A stretch of DNA of 64,000 nucleotides, taken from positions 1,488,001-1,552,000 of the forward strand of contig JANTUC010000010.1 of assembly GCA_026873275.1 (NCBI GenBank), in the 5' to 3' direction. The translations under genes were made by a program, and so were the position numbers. The notes beneath the pieces were generated by a model, which was not told where the DNA came from, did not search any database, and was given only the letters and a program-made list of their open reading frames with translations. The stretch comes from Pseudopithomyces maydicus (Eukaryota > Ascomycota > Dothideomycetes > Pleosporales > Didymosphaeriaceae). Positions 21,318 to 31,499 of the stretch are shown in pieces; position 1 is the stretch's first letter, and the number at the start of each line of letters is the position of its first letter.

Positions 21318-22796
21318 TCACTTTCGCAACCATCTCTCGATCTTAGCTCTGGCCTTGTCTTCACCGTTAGCCCACCACCACACCTCCCACCAGACTTGAG
21401 CCCAATTTTCTTGGCATTTGAGTTTCATATCCCCCGATGCAATTTGCCTGCGAATGTCATGTTGAATATCACATTGTACTCCAATTATAAATTTGGCCAC
21501 AATTGCTTCCCGAAAATACGCACCCGATTCATCAATTGCTGGAAACAGGCCGCTGGGCGTTTGAGCCACCCAGCGAGTAAAGGGAGAGACTACACTCTGA
21601 TTGATAGTCGTATATGAGATAACATTGAGGTGTGCGATGGCTTGTTGTTCACGATTAGGTATTCCCATGTCGTAATTCGTTCCGGATCGGAACCGAAATT
21701 CCCTTGAAGGACGTTGATGCATCTCTGTTGAGGATGGGATCTTGAGTTCAGGGTATGGTCTCTTCTTGGACACTTGGTAACGTATTGCGAGATCGATAAG
21801 ATCAGGAGGTTGCAGGTATGTTTGTCCGGCCAACATGAAAAGCTGGAACATTCGAGTTTTGTGTTGACTTGTACCGAAGTTCGAGGGGAACGTAAGAGGT
21901 AATTTGGAGCAATTTTGGTCTGCCAGAAACGATCCGTATAGGGGTAGCATGTGTGAGTATAGAAACTGCCATATTGCACATCGATCTGCTTCATCTACGA
22001 TGGGCTTGTCGGTCTTGTGCTTTTCGAACAAGGTCTTGCAAGATTCAAGAAGTTTCAACTGAACCATGGAGACGGGCTGATTGATCTGTGACGCAAATTG
22101 TGTGAATATCCAACGAATTTCATTCAAAGCCCATGTTGATATGAGAGCAGCGTGGAAGCGGCCTCGTTGGTCAGGGTTAAAGCTTGTGTAGGATGTCGCC
22201 ACGATAGATTGGTGAGGGGCAACGGTAGAGACACCGTCTTTGAAGTTTTCGTATTGTTTTAAGAGTGTCTGATGCGCATGAGCGAGCTCATGCTGGTCCA
22301 CAGTCTGCTCGACTGCCACAAGATCGTCGGTGCTGAGTGGCCTCATGAGCCACAGATCCTCCAAAACTCGAAGTCCCTGATAGCGAGCTAGTATCTCATG
22401 GACCCGATCGTCTGGTAGACACTTATTGCATGTTCCGAACTCACATTGATCAGTAACTGCTGTAAGTAGTTGAGCCTCGATGGATCCGGGTTCTAGTTGA
22501 TCTGCTCGAGCCGCTAGGTGTAGTTGACTGTGATTGTTATGATCCGCAAAACGAGCTACTATGCGGCGGTGGATATCGAGCAAGTCGCATAATACGATGT
22601 CAAATCTGTGTTGCGAAGAAGACCCGATGACGTCTCGCATGATGTCGGTGTAAGCCGAAGGCAGGCGGATAACATCATAGGTCTTCTTTGACATGCGTGC
22701 GAAGTGGTGAACATCCTCGATGCTGTCCAAATTGTGGAAAATCTTCTCGAGGAGTTCTAGTGGGAGAGAAAGCAGGCCTGTACCGGCTCCAGCCAT
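21318..22796 (-). CDS. F-box domain protein of unknown target
   Basis: Intronless, 492 residues; the ATG at 22796 is the first true ATG. Residues 8-50 (Leu-Ser-Leu-Pro-Leu-Glu-Leu-Leu-Glu-Lys-Ile-Phe) form an F-box of the type that binds Skp1 in SCF ubiquitin ligases. The remainder has no repeats such as WD40 or LRR that I can recognise. It resembles the many orphan F-box proteins of Pezizomycotina, with scattered Trp and Tyr and a Trp-rich stretch near the C-terminus. Composition is more AT-rich than neighbouring housekeeping genes, in line with a lineage-specific gene. Substrate and role cannot be told from sequence. Confidence 0.7.
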   Translation of the reverse strand: MAGAGTGLLSLPLELLEKIFHNLDSIEDVHHFARMSKKTYDVIRLPSAYTDIMRDVIGSSSQHRFDIVLCDLLDIHRRIVARFADHNNHSQLHLAARADQLEPGSIEAQLLTAVTDQCEFGTCNKCLPDDRVHEILARYQGLRVLEDLWLMRPLSTDDLVAVEQTVDQHELAHAHQTLLKQYENFKDGVSTVAPHQSIVATSYTSFNPDQRGRFHAALISTWALNEIRWIFTQFASQINQPVSMVQLKLLESCKTLFEKHKTDKPIVDEADRCAIWQFLYSHMLPLYGSFLADQNCSKLPLTFPSNFGTSQHKTRMFQLFMLAGQTYLQPPDLIDLAIRYQVSKKRPYPELKIPSSTEMHQRPSREFRFRSGTNYDMGIPNREQQAIAHLNVISYTTINQSVVSPFTRWVAQTPSGLFPAIDESGAYFREAIVAKFIIGVQCDIQHDIRRQIASGDMKLKCQENWAQVWWEVWWWANGEDKARAKIERWLRK

Positions 22797-23333
22797 GGTG
22801 ATGATTTCCCAATAAAAGTAGAACAAAAGACCGAGATGTCTAAATTAAGTAGCCTCGTGTTGTGCGAGTGGTAGAACGTTGCGGGCTACAAGTCAGACCC
22901 TGGTCTCAGCTTGATGTATTTGTATCAGCTAGTTGAATCAGGTGCTACCGTTGGTATGACTAAAGAAGCAATGAGGGGCTACCTTGGAAATGGTAGTTGC
23001 ACAGTTGCTGGGGACAGGTGACAGGCTGTCAACCGGGAAGTGGAGTAACAAACGGTGAATATAGAAGCATGGTTTGCGACATTCATTCTGCCTTTTTCAC
23101 AGACAGGGCTATTCCGACAGTGAACCAGAAATACTAGGCAGCGATTATTGGGATGTATGTATGTATGCGTTGAGGGCTCCAGGCTGTAGTGAAGTGGCGG
23201 TGCGCGCTGATTGGTGCCGTGGCTGAGCTCCGACCTCCGCACCGCCAGGCGGTCGCGCGCTCACTGCACCTCAACCTACCCAAACCTTTGTGACTGCCCC
23301 GTCTGCCAAGTCAACTTCACCATACAGACCAGC
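22797..23333. promoter_or_regulatory. Divergent intergenic region, F-box gene / TAF10
   Basis: 537 bp between two start codons on opposite strands. A short GTATGTAT repeat lies near 23155-23166. The part close to TAF10 is C-rich and probably its leader. No motif stands out. Confidence 0.35.
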
Positions 23334-24044
23334 ATGGCCGACAACACGCAGCCGCCGCCCAACGCGGACGCCGAGAACATCGACGACTTGGACACCGTCG
23401 TGGACCAGGAAATCGTGCCAGAGGGCACCCAGCCTGACGCGATGAACCTCGACGGCGCAAACGATACCGAGGCACCGCAGCGCAACGGCGTCGCGGAGAA
23501 CTCGATGGAGGCACGCATTCCTGCCAAGAAGGACGCGACCCTGCGGGAGTTTTTGTCCAAGATGGACGACCACGCGCCTATTGTATGTCATGCCCCGCTC
23601 CTGGGGGAACCATTGCTTACCCTTAAGATACCTGATGCCGTCACCAACTACTACCTCACCCGCGCCGGCCTGCCGCCCCCTCCCCAAACCTCGCCGCATC
23701 TTGCACGTCTCCTTGCGCTCGCGACCCAGAAGTTCATCGCCGATATTGCCGCCGATGCATACCAGTTCTCGCGCATTCGAGCCTCCAACACCACAAGCAA
23801 CAACCCCATGGGCGGACTAGCGGGCGGTGCCGGGCCTCAGGGCGCAGCCGTACCGGGTGGAGCGCAAGGAGGTAAGGACACCGGCGCGAAAGCCAAGGAC
23901 CTTGCCCTGGGTGCGCCGCGTGCAGGTTACGGTGGAGGTGGACAGGGTGGTGGACAAGGTAGAACAGTCCTCACCATGGAAGATCTGGGCATGGCGGTTG
24001 GCGAATACGGCGTCAACATCAAGCGCGGAGAGTTCTACCGATAA
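23334..24044 (+). CDS. taf10: TFIID/SAGA subunit TAF10
   Basis: Exons 23334-23582 and 23628-24044, 221 residues. The acidic N-terminus is followed by Thr-Leu-Arg-Glu-Phe-Leu-Ser-Lys-Met-Asp-Asp-His-Ala-Pro-Ile. Across the intron comes Ile-Pro-Asp-Ala-Val-Thr-Asn-Tyr-Tyr-Leu-Thr-Arg-Ala-Gly. This is the histone-fold entry of TAF10, followed by Leu-Ala-Thr-Gln-Lys-Phe-Ile-Ala-Asp-Ile-Ala. A Gly/Ala-rich linker interrupts the fold before the final helix (Leu-Thr-Met-Glu-Asp-Leu-Gly-Met-Ala-Val-Gly-Glu-Tyr-Gly). TAF10 pairs with TAF3/TAF8 in TFIID and with SPT7 in SAGA. The 45-bp intron is a multiple of three without an in-frame stop; the conserved protein shows that it is nevertheless an intron. 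Confidence 0.9.
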   Translation: MADNTQPPPNADAENIDDLDTVVDQEIVPEGTQPDAMNLDGANDTEAPQRNGVAENSMEARIPAKKDATLREFLSKMDDHAPIVCHAPLLGEPLLTLKIPDAVTNYYLTRAGLPPPPQTSPHLARLLALATQKFIADIAADAYQFSRIRASNTTSNNPMGGLAGGAGPQGAAVPGGAQGGKDTGAKAKDLALGAPRAGYGGGGQGGGQGRTVLTMEDLGMAVGEYGVNIKRGEFYR

Positions 24045-24400
24045 GAGCCTACTCCGCTACTCTTATGACAGGAACGACATGGAGGCCGCCACACAGCTGC
24101 TCCCCGGGTTGCTGTCTGGCTACACTAACACTATGAGGCGCAACGACGCCATTCTGGCTGTGGCCGTTTCAGAACGATGCGACTGCGGTTCCCCACTGGT
24201 TCAAACACGTTTGATCGAAAGGGCATAACCCAGATTCATTCGCAGCATAACAGGCGTTGGCGTTGGAAGTTAGCTATTGCATTGCTACCCATCACAATTG
24301 GGTCTATGCTATTTTGTACAGTAACTATACAAGGGACTTGAGCAGCAAGCCCCCCAAAATGATACCCATAACTCCTTTGAATGCATCCTCGGCCCGTTCT
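24045..24400. other. Convergent intergenic region
   Basis: 356 bp between the TAF10 stop and the mitochondrial uS19 stop on the opposite strand; two 3' untranslated regions are likely. No tRNA or other gene recognised. Confidence 0.4.
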
Positions 24401-24853
24401 CTATTTGTTCTTCGTCTGCTTGTACGTGAATTGCTTGCGTGTGCTATATCAAGATATTAGCTCCTGGACCAGCACACCTCTTCTATTGAGCGTATGAATA
24501 GCAGGGCGAACGTACGGCGCAAACTCTCCCAGCTTACGTCCGACCATGTCCTCTGTTATGGTAATGTCCGTGTAGGATTTGCCATTGTGAATCTGGAATT
24601 TGTGGCCCACGAAAATCGGAAGAATAGTGGCAGCGCGTGCTTGCGTCTTGATCGGGGGCGCTTTTTGGCCGGGCAGCAGTTGGTAGATAGGGAGTCTGGA
24701 GGGTTCTGAGTTGAGCGTCGAAGGCTTCCACGATCGACTTACGGCACGATATTAGGTCCTGGAAAGAGCGGATTAGCAATGCCAGGGATACAAATAACAG
24801 TTCCGCATACCTTTCCAGACCGAACGCGAAAAGAGCGCCCGAGTGGGATGCAT
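24401..24853 (-). CDS. rsm19: Mitochondrial small-subunit ribosomal protein uS19m
   Basis: Four minus-strand exons, 24853-24811, 24758-24743, 24695-24516 and 24443-24401, encode 93 residues. The start Met-His-Pro-Thr-Arg-Ala-Leu-Phe leads to Trp-Lys-Gly-Pro-Asn-Ile-Val-Pro-Leu-Pro. The third exon carries the S19 core (Val-Gly-His-Lys-Phe-Gln-Ile-His-Asn-Gly-Lys, then Ile-Thr-Glu-Asp-Met-Val-Gly-Arg-Lys-Leu-Gly-Glu-Phe-Ala). The last exon gives Pro-Thr-Arg-Lys-Gln-Phe-Thr-Tyr-Lys. The protein sits in the head of the mitoribosome small subunit. The second exon is only 16 nt, so automatic predictions could easily miss it; its flanking GT-AG sites and phase fit exactly. The gene is divergent from MRE11. 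Confidence 0.88.
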
Positions 24854-25116
24854 TATTGCTGCTGCTGAGGAGAACACAGCGTTGGCTTGACGTTTTTGGC
24901 GCACCAACGCCGACGGGTAAGTTGCAGGGATAGTTCCACGTGACAGCGGGTTCTCTTGGCGCGATTCCAGGCAAACGCGACGCGACCTCATGAAGTAACG
25001 GCCCATGCGGTCCTGCTCTTGCGAATGAGGCCCGTTTGACGTGAACCTCGAGAGCGTAAAATTTAAGCACGCCTCGGATCACTCCATTTTCCAAACACTC
25101 GCAGTGCAGCTTCACG
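24854..25116. promoter_or_regulatory. Shared divergent promoter, rsm19 / mre11
   Basis: 263 bp between the two start codons. It contains a CCACGTGA E-box at about 24936-24943. No other motif judged. Confidence 0.45.
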
Positions 25117-27495
25117 ATGCCTTCTCAATCCCCGCCCCAAGGTAGCCCTTCCTCTACACAGGAGGAGGCATTTACTGACAAGCGTCTGTCAGGTCCGAAT
25201 GTGATCCGAATCCTTGTGGCTACTGACAGTCATGTTGGATACGGAGAGCGCGATCCAGTACGAAGGGATGACAGCTGGAAGTCCTTTCACGAAGCCATGT
25301 GCCTGGCCAAAGAGCATGACGTGGATATGATACTTCACGGCGGCGACCTCTTCCACGAGAACAAACCTTCACGGATGTCCATGTATCATGTGACCCAATC
25401 ATTGCGAATGAATTGCTTGGGCGATAAACCATGCGAGCTAGAAATGCTAAGCGATGCGAGCGAGGTCTTCGGCGGATTGTTCGATCACGTAAACTACGAG
25501 GATCCTGACATCAACGTCGCAATTCCAGTATTTGCAATTCATGGAAATCACGATGACCCCTCTGGAGAAGGCCAATATTCCCCCTTGGATCTGCTTCAGG
25601 CGTCTGGCTTGGTCAATTACTACGGCCGCACCTCTCAGATCGATGACATATCCGTCAAGCCAGTGTTACTCCAGAAAGGCGAAACCAAACTGGCACTCTA
25701 CGGACTGAGCAATGTTAGAGATGAGCGTTTGTTTCATACATGGCGGAATGGCGACGTCAAATTCTTCCAGCCAGATGTTCAGACTGGGGAATGGTTCAAC
25801 CTGATGACAGTTCACCAAAACCACGCTGCGCACACACCGACGAGTTATCTACCCGAGAATTTCCTACCAGAATTCCTTGACCTGGTCATTTGGGGTCATG
25901 AGCACGAGTGCCTTATTGAGCCACGGCTCAACCCCGAAATGGGTTTCCAAGTCATCCAACCCGGATCTTCAATTGCCACTTCATTGATGCATGGAGAAGC
26001 TGTGCCGAAACACGTTGCTATAATCAGCATAGATACCACCCAGGATAAACGCAAATTCTGGTGCGAGCCGATTCGACTCAAGTCCGTGCGGCCTTTCATC
26101 ATGAGGGACATTGTACTGCAAGAACAGCAGGAAGTGATTGACAAGAAATTGTGGCGTACTATAGAGAACAAGAACAAGGTGTCCCAGATCGTATGTGGGA
26201 TCATCGATGAAATGATCGAGGAGGCACAGCGGGAATGGCTTGAACTGCAGGACGATCGAGACGAGGACGAAAATATTGAGATTCCGCTTCCTCTTGTCCG
26301 CCTACGTGTGGAGTACTCTGCTCCTGACCCGGGCGAATTCAAGATTGAAAATCCCCAGCGGCTGTCGAATAGATACCATGGCAAGGTTGCGAACGTTAAT
26401 GATGTTGTCTTGTTCCACCGAAACAAAAAGGCGGGGACCAAAGCGGGGACCAAAGCGGCAAAGGCAGCTGTAGAGCTTCCAGACGAGTCGGTTATGGCAG
26501 AGCTTTCGATCGACACGGTCAAAGTGGAGAAACTGGTCAAAGAGTTTTTGAGTGCTCAGTCACTCTCAATCTTACCACAGAACTCCTTCGGGGATGCCGT
26601 TACCCAGTTTGTTGACAAGGACGACAAACATGCCATGGAGATGTTCGTCAAGGAGAGCTTGGAGTCCCAGCAAAAGCATTTGATGCAAGCTCACGATGTG
26701 GATGTAGATGATATGAACAGTGCAATGGAAGAGTGGAAGGGTCAGCTGGAAGATGTATTCGCAACTGGAAACATGGGCCGAAAGGTAACATTGAAAGGCG
26801 ATGATCGAAGCAGCATACTGACGAAATCGCAGCGGAAGGGTCCATCTAGGGTACAAGAGCAGAACAGCGATTTCGAAGGGCTCGACGAGAACTCGGTGAA
26901 TGTGGAAGATAATGAAGATGAGGCTCCGTCACTGCCGCAACAGAAGCCAGCTAGAGGAAGAGCCAAAGGCACTAGTACTACGCGTCAGACTGCTGCTTCA
27001 AAAAAGACTCCAGCCAAGAAAGCACCTGCTTCGAAAGCGACTCGGGGAAGGAAGACAGCAGTACAAGAAGAGGAGGATGACGAGTCAGATGATGATGTGA
27101 TAACGATCGAGCCCGATGTGGACAACGGAGAAGAGCCATCAGAATCAGATGCCGAGGACCTTTTCGTTGGTCAACGACGTGCGGCAAAGAAGCCTGCCAG
27201 CAGGGCCACAGCCCGCGCCAAATCACCCGTGAAGAAGACCCCCGCGGCTCGAACGAAGAAGGCATCGGCGACCAAACAGTCGACGTTGAACTTCTCCCAA
27301 ACATCTACACAGCGTGCGCCGACCCAACGGGCAGCTGCATCGCGAGCAACTAGGGCGATGGAAGAGGTAAGTTCATACACAGCGAGAAGTCATCCAAGAC
27401 AACAACTAATGCATTTGCAGGATGAGGACGAAATATCTGACGACGAAGATGCCTTCGAGCCGGCACCCCGTTCTAGGGTCAGCCGTAGGTATTGA
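25117..27495 (+). CDS. mre11: Double-strand break repair nuclease MRE11
   Basis: Exons 25117-27366 and 27421-27495, 774 residues. Phosphoesterase motifs are all present: Asp-Ser-His-Val-Gly-Tyr (Asp37, His39), His-Gly-Gly-Asp-Leu-Phe, Ile-His-Gly-Asn-His-Asp, Val-His-Gln-Asn-His, and Trp-Gly-His-Glu-His-Glu-Cys, which supply the Mn2+ ligands. The capping domain follows (Leu-Val-Arg-Leu-Arg-Val-Glu-Tyr). The C-terminal third is acidic and Lys/Ala-rich with Arg-Gly segments, and holds Lys-Gln-Ser-Thr-Leu-Asn-Phe, a partial PIP-box-like motif. With Rad50 and Nbs1 it resects DNA ends and signals damage in the nucleus. Odd points: a 12-nt tandem duplication at 26431-26454 repeats Ala-Gly-Thr-Lys, and the 54-bp intron is stop-free and a multiple of three, so retention would add 18 residues. 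Confidence 0.93.
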   Translation: MPSQSPPQGSPSSTQEEAFTDKRLSGPNVIRILVATDSHVGYGERDPVRRDDSWKSFHEAMCLAKEHDVDMILHGGDLFHENKPSRMSMYHVTQSLRMNCLGDKPCELEMLSDASEVFGGLFDHVNYEDPDINVAIPVFAIHGNHDDPSGEGQYSPLDLLQASGLVNYYGRTSQIDDISVKPVLLQKGETKLALYGLSNVRDERLFHTWRNGDVKFFQPDVQTGEWFNLMTVHQNHAAHTPTSYLPENFLPEFLDLVIWGHEHECLIEPRLNPEMGFQVIQPGSSIATSLMHGEAVPKHVAIISIDTTQDKRKFWCEPIRLKSVRPFIMRDIVLQEQQEVIDKKLWRTIENKNKVSQIVCGIIDEMIEEAQREWLELQDDRDEDENIEIPLPLVRLRVEYSAPDPGEFKIENPQRLSNRYHGKVANVNDVVLFHRNKKAGTKAGTKAAKAAVELPDESVMAELSIDTVKVEKLVKEFLSAQSLSILPQNSFGDAVTQFVDKDDKHAMEMFVKESLESQQKHLMQAHDVDVDDMNSAMEEWKGQLEDVFATGNMGRKVTLKGDDRSSILTKSQRKGPSRVQEQNSDFEGLDENSVNVEDNEDEAPSLPQQKPARGRAKGTSTTRQTAASKKTPAKKAPASKATRGRKTAVQEEEDDESDDDVITIEPDVDNGEEPSESDAEDLFVGQRRAAKKPASRATARAKSPVKKTPAARTKKASATKQSTLNFSQTSTQRAPTQRAAASRATRAMEEVSSYTARSHPRQQLMHLQDEDEISDDEDAFEPAPRSRVSRRY

Positions 27496-28358
27496 CGATA
27501 TTGTTTTTGGCCGGGTTTTTGATCATGGGGTTTCTGCGCATAGCGAACGGCGTTACAGCGATGCGGAACTAGCCTGTCCACGAATTCAACGTCGGTACAA
27601 GGTATGATAGTCTATACGAATGCTTCTTCGGAAGGAAGAGAAGGGGAATCATTTTGTTCATGGACACTGTCCACTGTGCAGGTCAATCACATTTCTCTTG
27701 AAGGTTCCAGTCTTTCGTGTCTCAAGAACTCAAATGCCCGTACTGTACAAACTTCAGAGCACGATGAATATGTTTTCTTATATCTTTTCATCTAACCCTC
27801 TTTCCTCATGGTAGAAGTTCCACTGTCGTTCTTGCCCTGAGTAGTCCTTGCCTTTCTTGTGCAAGGCAGTTGCATGCCTCAAAGAAGAGTGGCTACCCTG
27901 CTTTCCAACACCATTACCTCAGTTCACGATGCTTCTTCCGTCGTTCTGTTGCCACCATTTCCCCTTTCCGTTAAACATGCGGCCCTACGGCAGGCACGCG
28001 AGCATGTTTACCCTTCCCACAGCGCGCATCTTCTCTCGACCTTCAACACACTCATTTGTCTCCGTCTTCTTGTTCCGCTCTTCTTTTGTCATTGCTGCGT
28101 TTCGGCTTTTGGATAGCTGCACACTCGCTCGCATAGAACCTCGCTATCCTGGTTCGGGGTACGTTGGCAGACCTTTGTTGATACATCATAGTGATCATTT
28201 CGTATCAAGGGTCTGTTCTGATATCTCTTAGGATATTCGCATCACAATCATCTCACGTCTTGGTCGTCCTCTGCTGCCTGATCCGCCTTTTCAGTCATTT
28301 GAACCTACGCTACAAGGCTTCTTCGTCCAGTGTTGGACAGAGTGAAGGACCGCCCACC
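27496..28358. promoter_or_regulatory. Upstream region and probable long leader of the 4E-T-like gene
   Basis: 863 bp without a conserved frame. It is pyrimidine-rich (many CTT/TTC tracts) and includes several ATGs with short frames, as expected for a long 5' leader with upstream reading frames. The start region just before 28359 reads CGCCCACC-ATG, a good initiation context. Confidence 0.4.
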
Positions 28359-31300
28359 ATGTCGTATAAGGTGGAAGAGCTGCTCGCTCTCAGAGACTCC
28401 GTCTCGGAGTCTGCTGTGTCTATCGAGAAGTTTGCTGATGAGGACGTAATCAAAGGTTCGTGACAGGGATACGGGTGTTGCCTTCAACTTGCGCCGCTCT
28501 TCACCTCTACCGCCTCTTTAGCTGCCCTTGCCCTCGAACGCTGTCACCTGGAGAACCCCACAACACTGATAAGCACATTTTGATTAGTCATAACTGCGCC
28601 TTAGCTGGCCGTTATTTTCGGTGAAGCGAGTACTGATCCGTTTGTTTGGACAGAGCACGTTTTACGACCCTCCGCGTCGGCTACTTTAGCTGCTGCGTCT
28701 TCGAACAAGAGTCTTCGCTCTTCCATTACACCTGCACTTACTCCAGTGGCGCCCATCAAGAAGCCCTCACCTTCACCCTCTATCAAGCGGGGCAAGGCCG
28801 AGAAGCTTCTCAAAGAACACGGTAGCCCTCCAGGTATGCGAGTTACTGCTGGCGGCCGTATCGTCCCAAGCGACATGCCACCTGCGTTGAACAGCCGCTT
28901 CGTCAACAGCACGATCAAACCAACTGCAGCTCGGGGAGTGCCACTCGCCAGCGCCATGGTCGAACAACAGCGTACTGACGGTAACAATGTTCCCCGTCTG
29001 GAGGTCATTGGAAGCCGCCCAGTTCTCTATGTCGGCGACCGAGCCTATGCACTTCCCGCACTCGACGCGACAAATGCCAACTCGTCTTTGCCTCCCGCAA
29101 CATTGGAGCCTGCACCAAAACCATCGGTGCCTGTGTCTACGCTATCCACACAAAGCAGCTTCAACGGCACATCTGCAGCTCCGCCGCGAGCGCCCACCCC
29201 GCTGTCAACTCTGGACCTCTCGGCTTTGAGGGCACAGCAGACGCTGAAGAAACAAGAGCTTCGCACCGTTGAACAGACGGAGGTGCTGCAAGCAAGTCAT
29301 CAGACTGATTCCTGGCGCGCAGGTATCATTGAGAAGAAGAGGAACCTGATTATAGAGCTTGATGCCCTGCGCAAGCAGATTAGCACACTTGAAGCTACCG
29401 AGAACAGCATTGCGGCCTCTGCACAGTCTCACGGCTATACAGCTCCTCTCGCATCAGCACCTGCTTCGATTCCACCAACTGCATTCGTTCCTCAGTTCCA
29501 GCAAGCCGTGCCCCCCACACTGTATGGATTCCAAGGCACACCTTCATTTCCGCCCATGATGATGTTTCCATCACACTTTGGAGCCTATCACAACATGACG
29601 ACCTCGGAACCTACACCTTTCGTGCAAAATTCTATTCAGACACCACATTCTCCTGGGTCTGCCAGTCGACGTTCTCACGCGATCCAGATCAAGGCTCCAC
29701 CAGAGGAGAAGAAGAAGCCGGCACTCGATCCCAAGAGCCCAACATATGAGCCGGTCACCAAGCCAATCTCGATATCCAAAGAAGCCGTTCCAAATACTCC
29801 ATCGCCCCACAAGCAAAGGTCTCCATGGCGGGCAAATGGCATCTCTCAGTCAGATCAGCAGGGAAGTCGAACATTGTCTCAAAAGCCTAGTCTGTCAAGT
29901 ATTGATACGACGGACTTCTTTCCAACCAACACGCATGAGCATTCGTCTACTCGAGTTGCACCGCAATTGGCAGAGACACGAGCGGGTAACAAAGAGACCC
30001 CGGTCATTCCTTCGACTCCGGAGAAAAATTGGCCAGCCAGCCCTTGGAATGGGGGTAATTCCAGTCGATCAAGCCACAAAACTGTTGCCAAACTCACTTC
30101 TTGGCCTGAGGCATTTGGAAAACAACCTCCTAATGGCTCGTTTCGACAAATTGCTGACCCCCAGATTGCGGTAATTACAGACGATCATGAACCATCCATT
30201 TCAACTGACACCACGCAGTCAATGCTATCTGGAGCTATATCCGGACGCAAAATAGCCGACCAAAAGTTCGCTACAGAGGAGGCATGGCTATTGGGTTCGA
30301 AGCCAGTCCAACATGCACCCTCTACATACCAAGAGGGGTTTCAAGCTGGATATGACCACATCGGGATACCAGACTGTCCAGACGTCTTGAAGGGGTATAT
30401 TCAGGGACTTCTTCAATTCCTTCAGGATGAAAGCATGAAGGGCCATAACAGCTCGCTCCGTGGCCTGGTGGCTAGCTCTCAACCTCATGACTCTGCGGTA
30501 AATATGACATTCAACCAAGTCGAGTCGCATGTCAACAACCGGGAAAATATCCATTCTGCGAGGATCCATTCTAATAATGATGTCCGAAAGGATGCAGCCT
30601 ACCCAATGCAAAATTCCCCACTGATGTACAGCCTTCGCAACGAAGCCAACCAAGAGCAACGATTCCGCAATTCGACGCCCAACGCGTATATCAACACGGC
30701 TAGCACATCTGACAGAGCCCCTATCGGATACCAGCAAGCTGAATTGAGATCTACTGAGCACAGTGCAGCGAACAAGGAGATAGAGAAAGGTAGTATGACC
30801 CGTGCGGAGGCCGTCATACTAGACCCTACACTCAGGCAGTTTTCTGGCAACCAACTTGGCAACCGCAATCACGGAGCGCCGATGCCTTTACAACGATATG
30901 ATACGGCTTTGAAGGATCATGGCGTCAAATATTATGAGGCGGGCGCCACGTATCGCAATCGGCCTATGGCCAACCAGCGCGTGTCGGGTCTTGACGGTGC
31001 CATGGATGACCTGGCCGGTTTAGTCTGCGATGTCCAGATCAGTGAGCAAGCGCATGCGGAGCCAAAACTGCCTGTGTCGGGTCCTGTAGCAGGGGCTCAT
31101 TCAACCGACACTTCGCGTTCTATGGCATCTATCGAGGAGGATGCTTCGTGTTTCAGGCCTTCGTCAAGCAAAGGGAAACAAAAGGCGACTTCATCGCCGC
31201 TCAAATCAGCGCCAGATGAGCGGAGTGACTCAACTGCTCTATCCCGATCGAACACACCCGGATCGCCCAAGAAGTCGGGAGAACACTCACCGGCTAAGGC

Positions 31301-31499
31301 CAGGCTTGAGCAAGTCACCAACAAGTTCAAACGAAAAGGCAGCAAGGGTAGGAAGAAGGACACGCGTAACTTCTCACCGGAGCAGAAGAAAGAGCGCGCG
31401 AAGAAATGGCGCGAGCGGTTTGGACAGCTCAGAGACGAAGAGGAAAAGATGGTTCTGGATCGCAAGAAAGCTCAAGCCTCGTACGGAGAGCGATCTTGA
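28359..31499 (+). CDS. Large disordered protein with an N-terminal eIF4E-binding (4E-T-like) motif
   Basis: Exons 28359-28455 and 28654-31499, 980 residues; the 198-bp intron joins Val-Ile-Lys to Glu-His-Val-Leu-Arg-Pro-Ser. I do not recognise a named family. Residues 3-9, Tyr-Lys-Val-Glu-Glu-Leu-Leu, match the canonical eIF4E-binding motif Y-x4-L-hydrophobic and resemble the start of animal 4E-T (Tyr-Thr-Lys-Glu-Glu-Leu-Leu). The body is low-complexity and rich in Ser, Pro and Thr. A predicted coiled coil lies around the Gln-Thr-Leu-Lys-Lys-Gln-Glu-Leu and Arg-Asn-Leu-Ile-Ile-Glu-Leu-Asp stretch. A more ordered segment, Tyr-Gln-Glu-Gly-Phe-Gln-Ala-Gly-Tyr-Asp, follows near 30330. The C-terminus is strongly basic and helical. 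A cytoplasmic mRNA-repression or P-body role is inference from the motif and layout only. Confidence 0.6.

Noticed and set aside
22860..22925. tRNA-like stretch near the F-box gene start (GTGGTAGAAC then GACCCTGGTCTC)
   Set aside because: A-box-like resemblance only; no acceptor stem, no B-box GGTTCGAATCC at the right distance.
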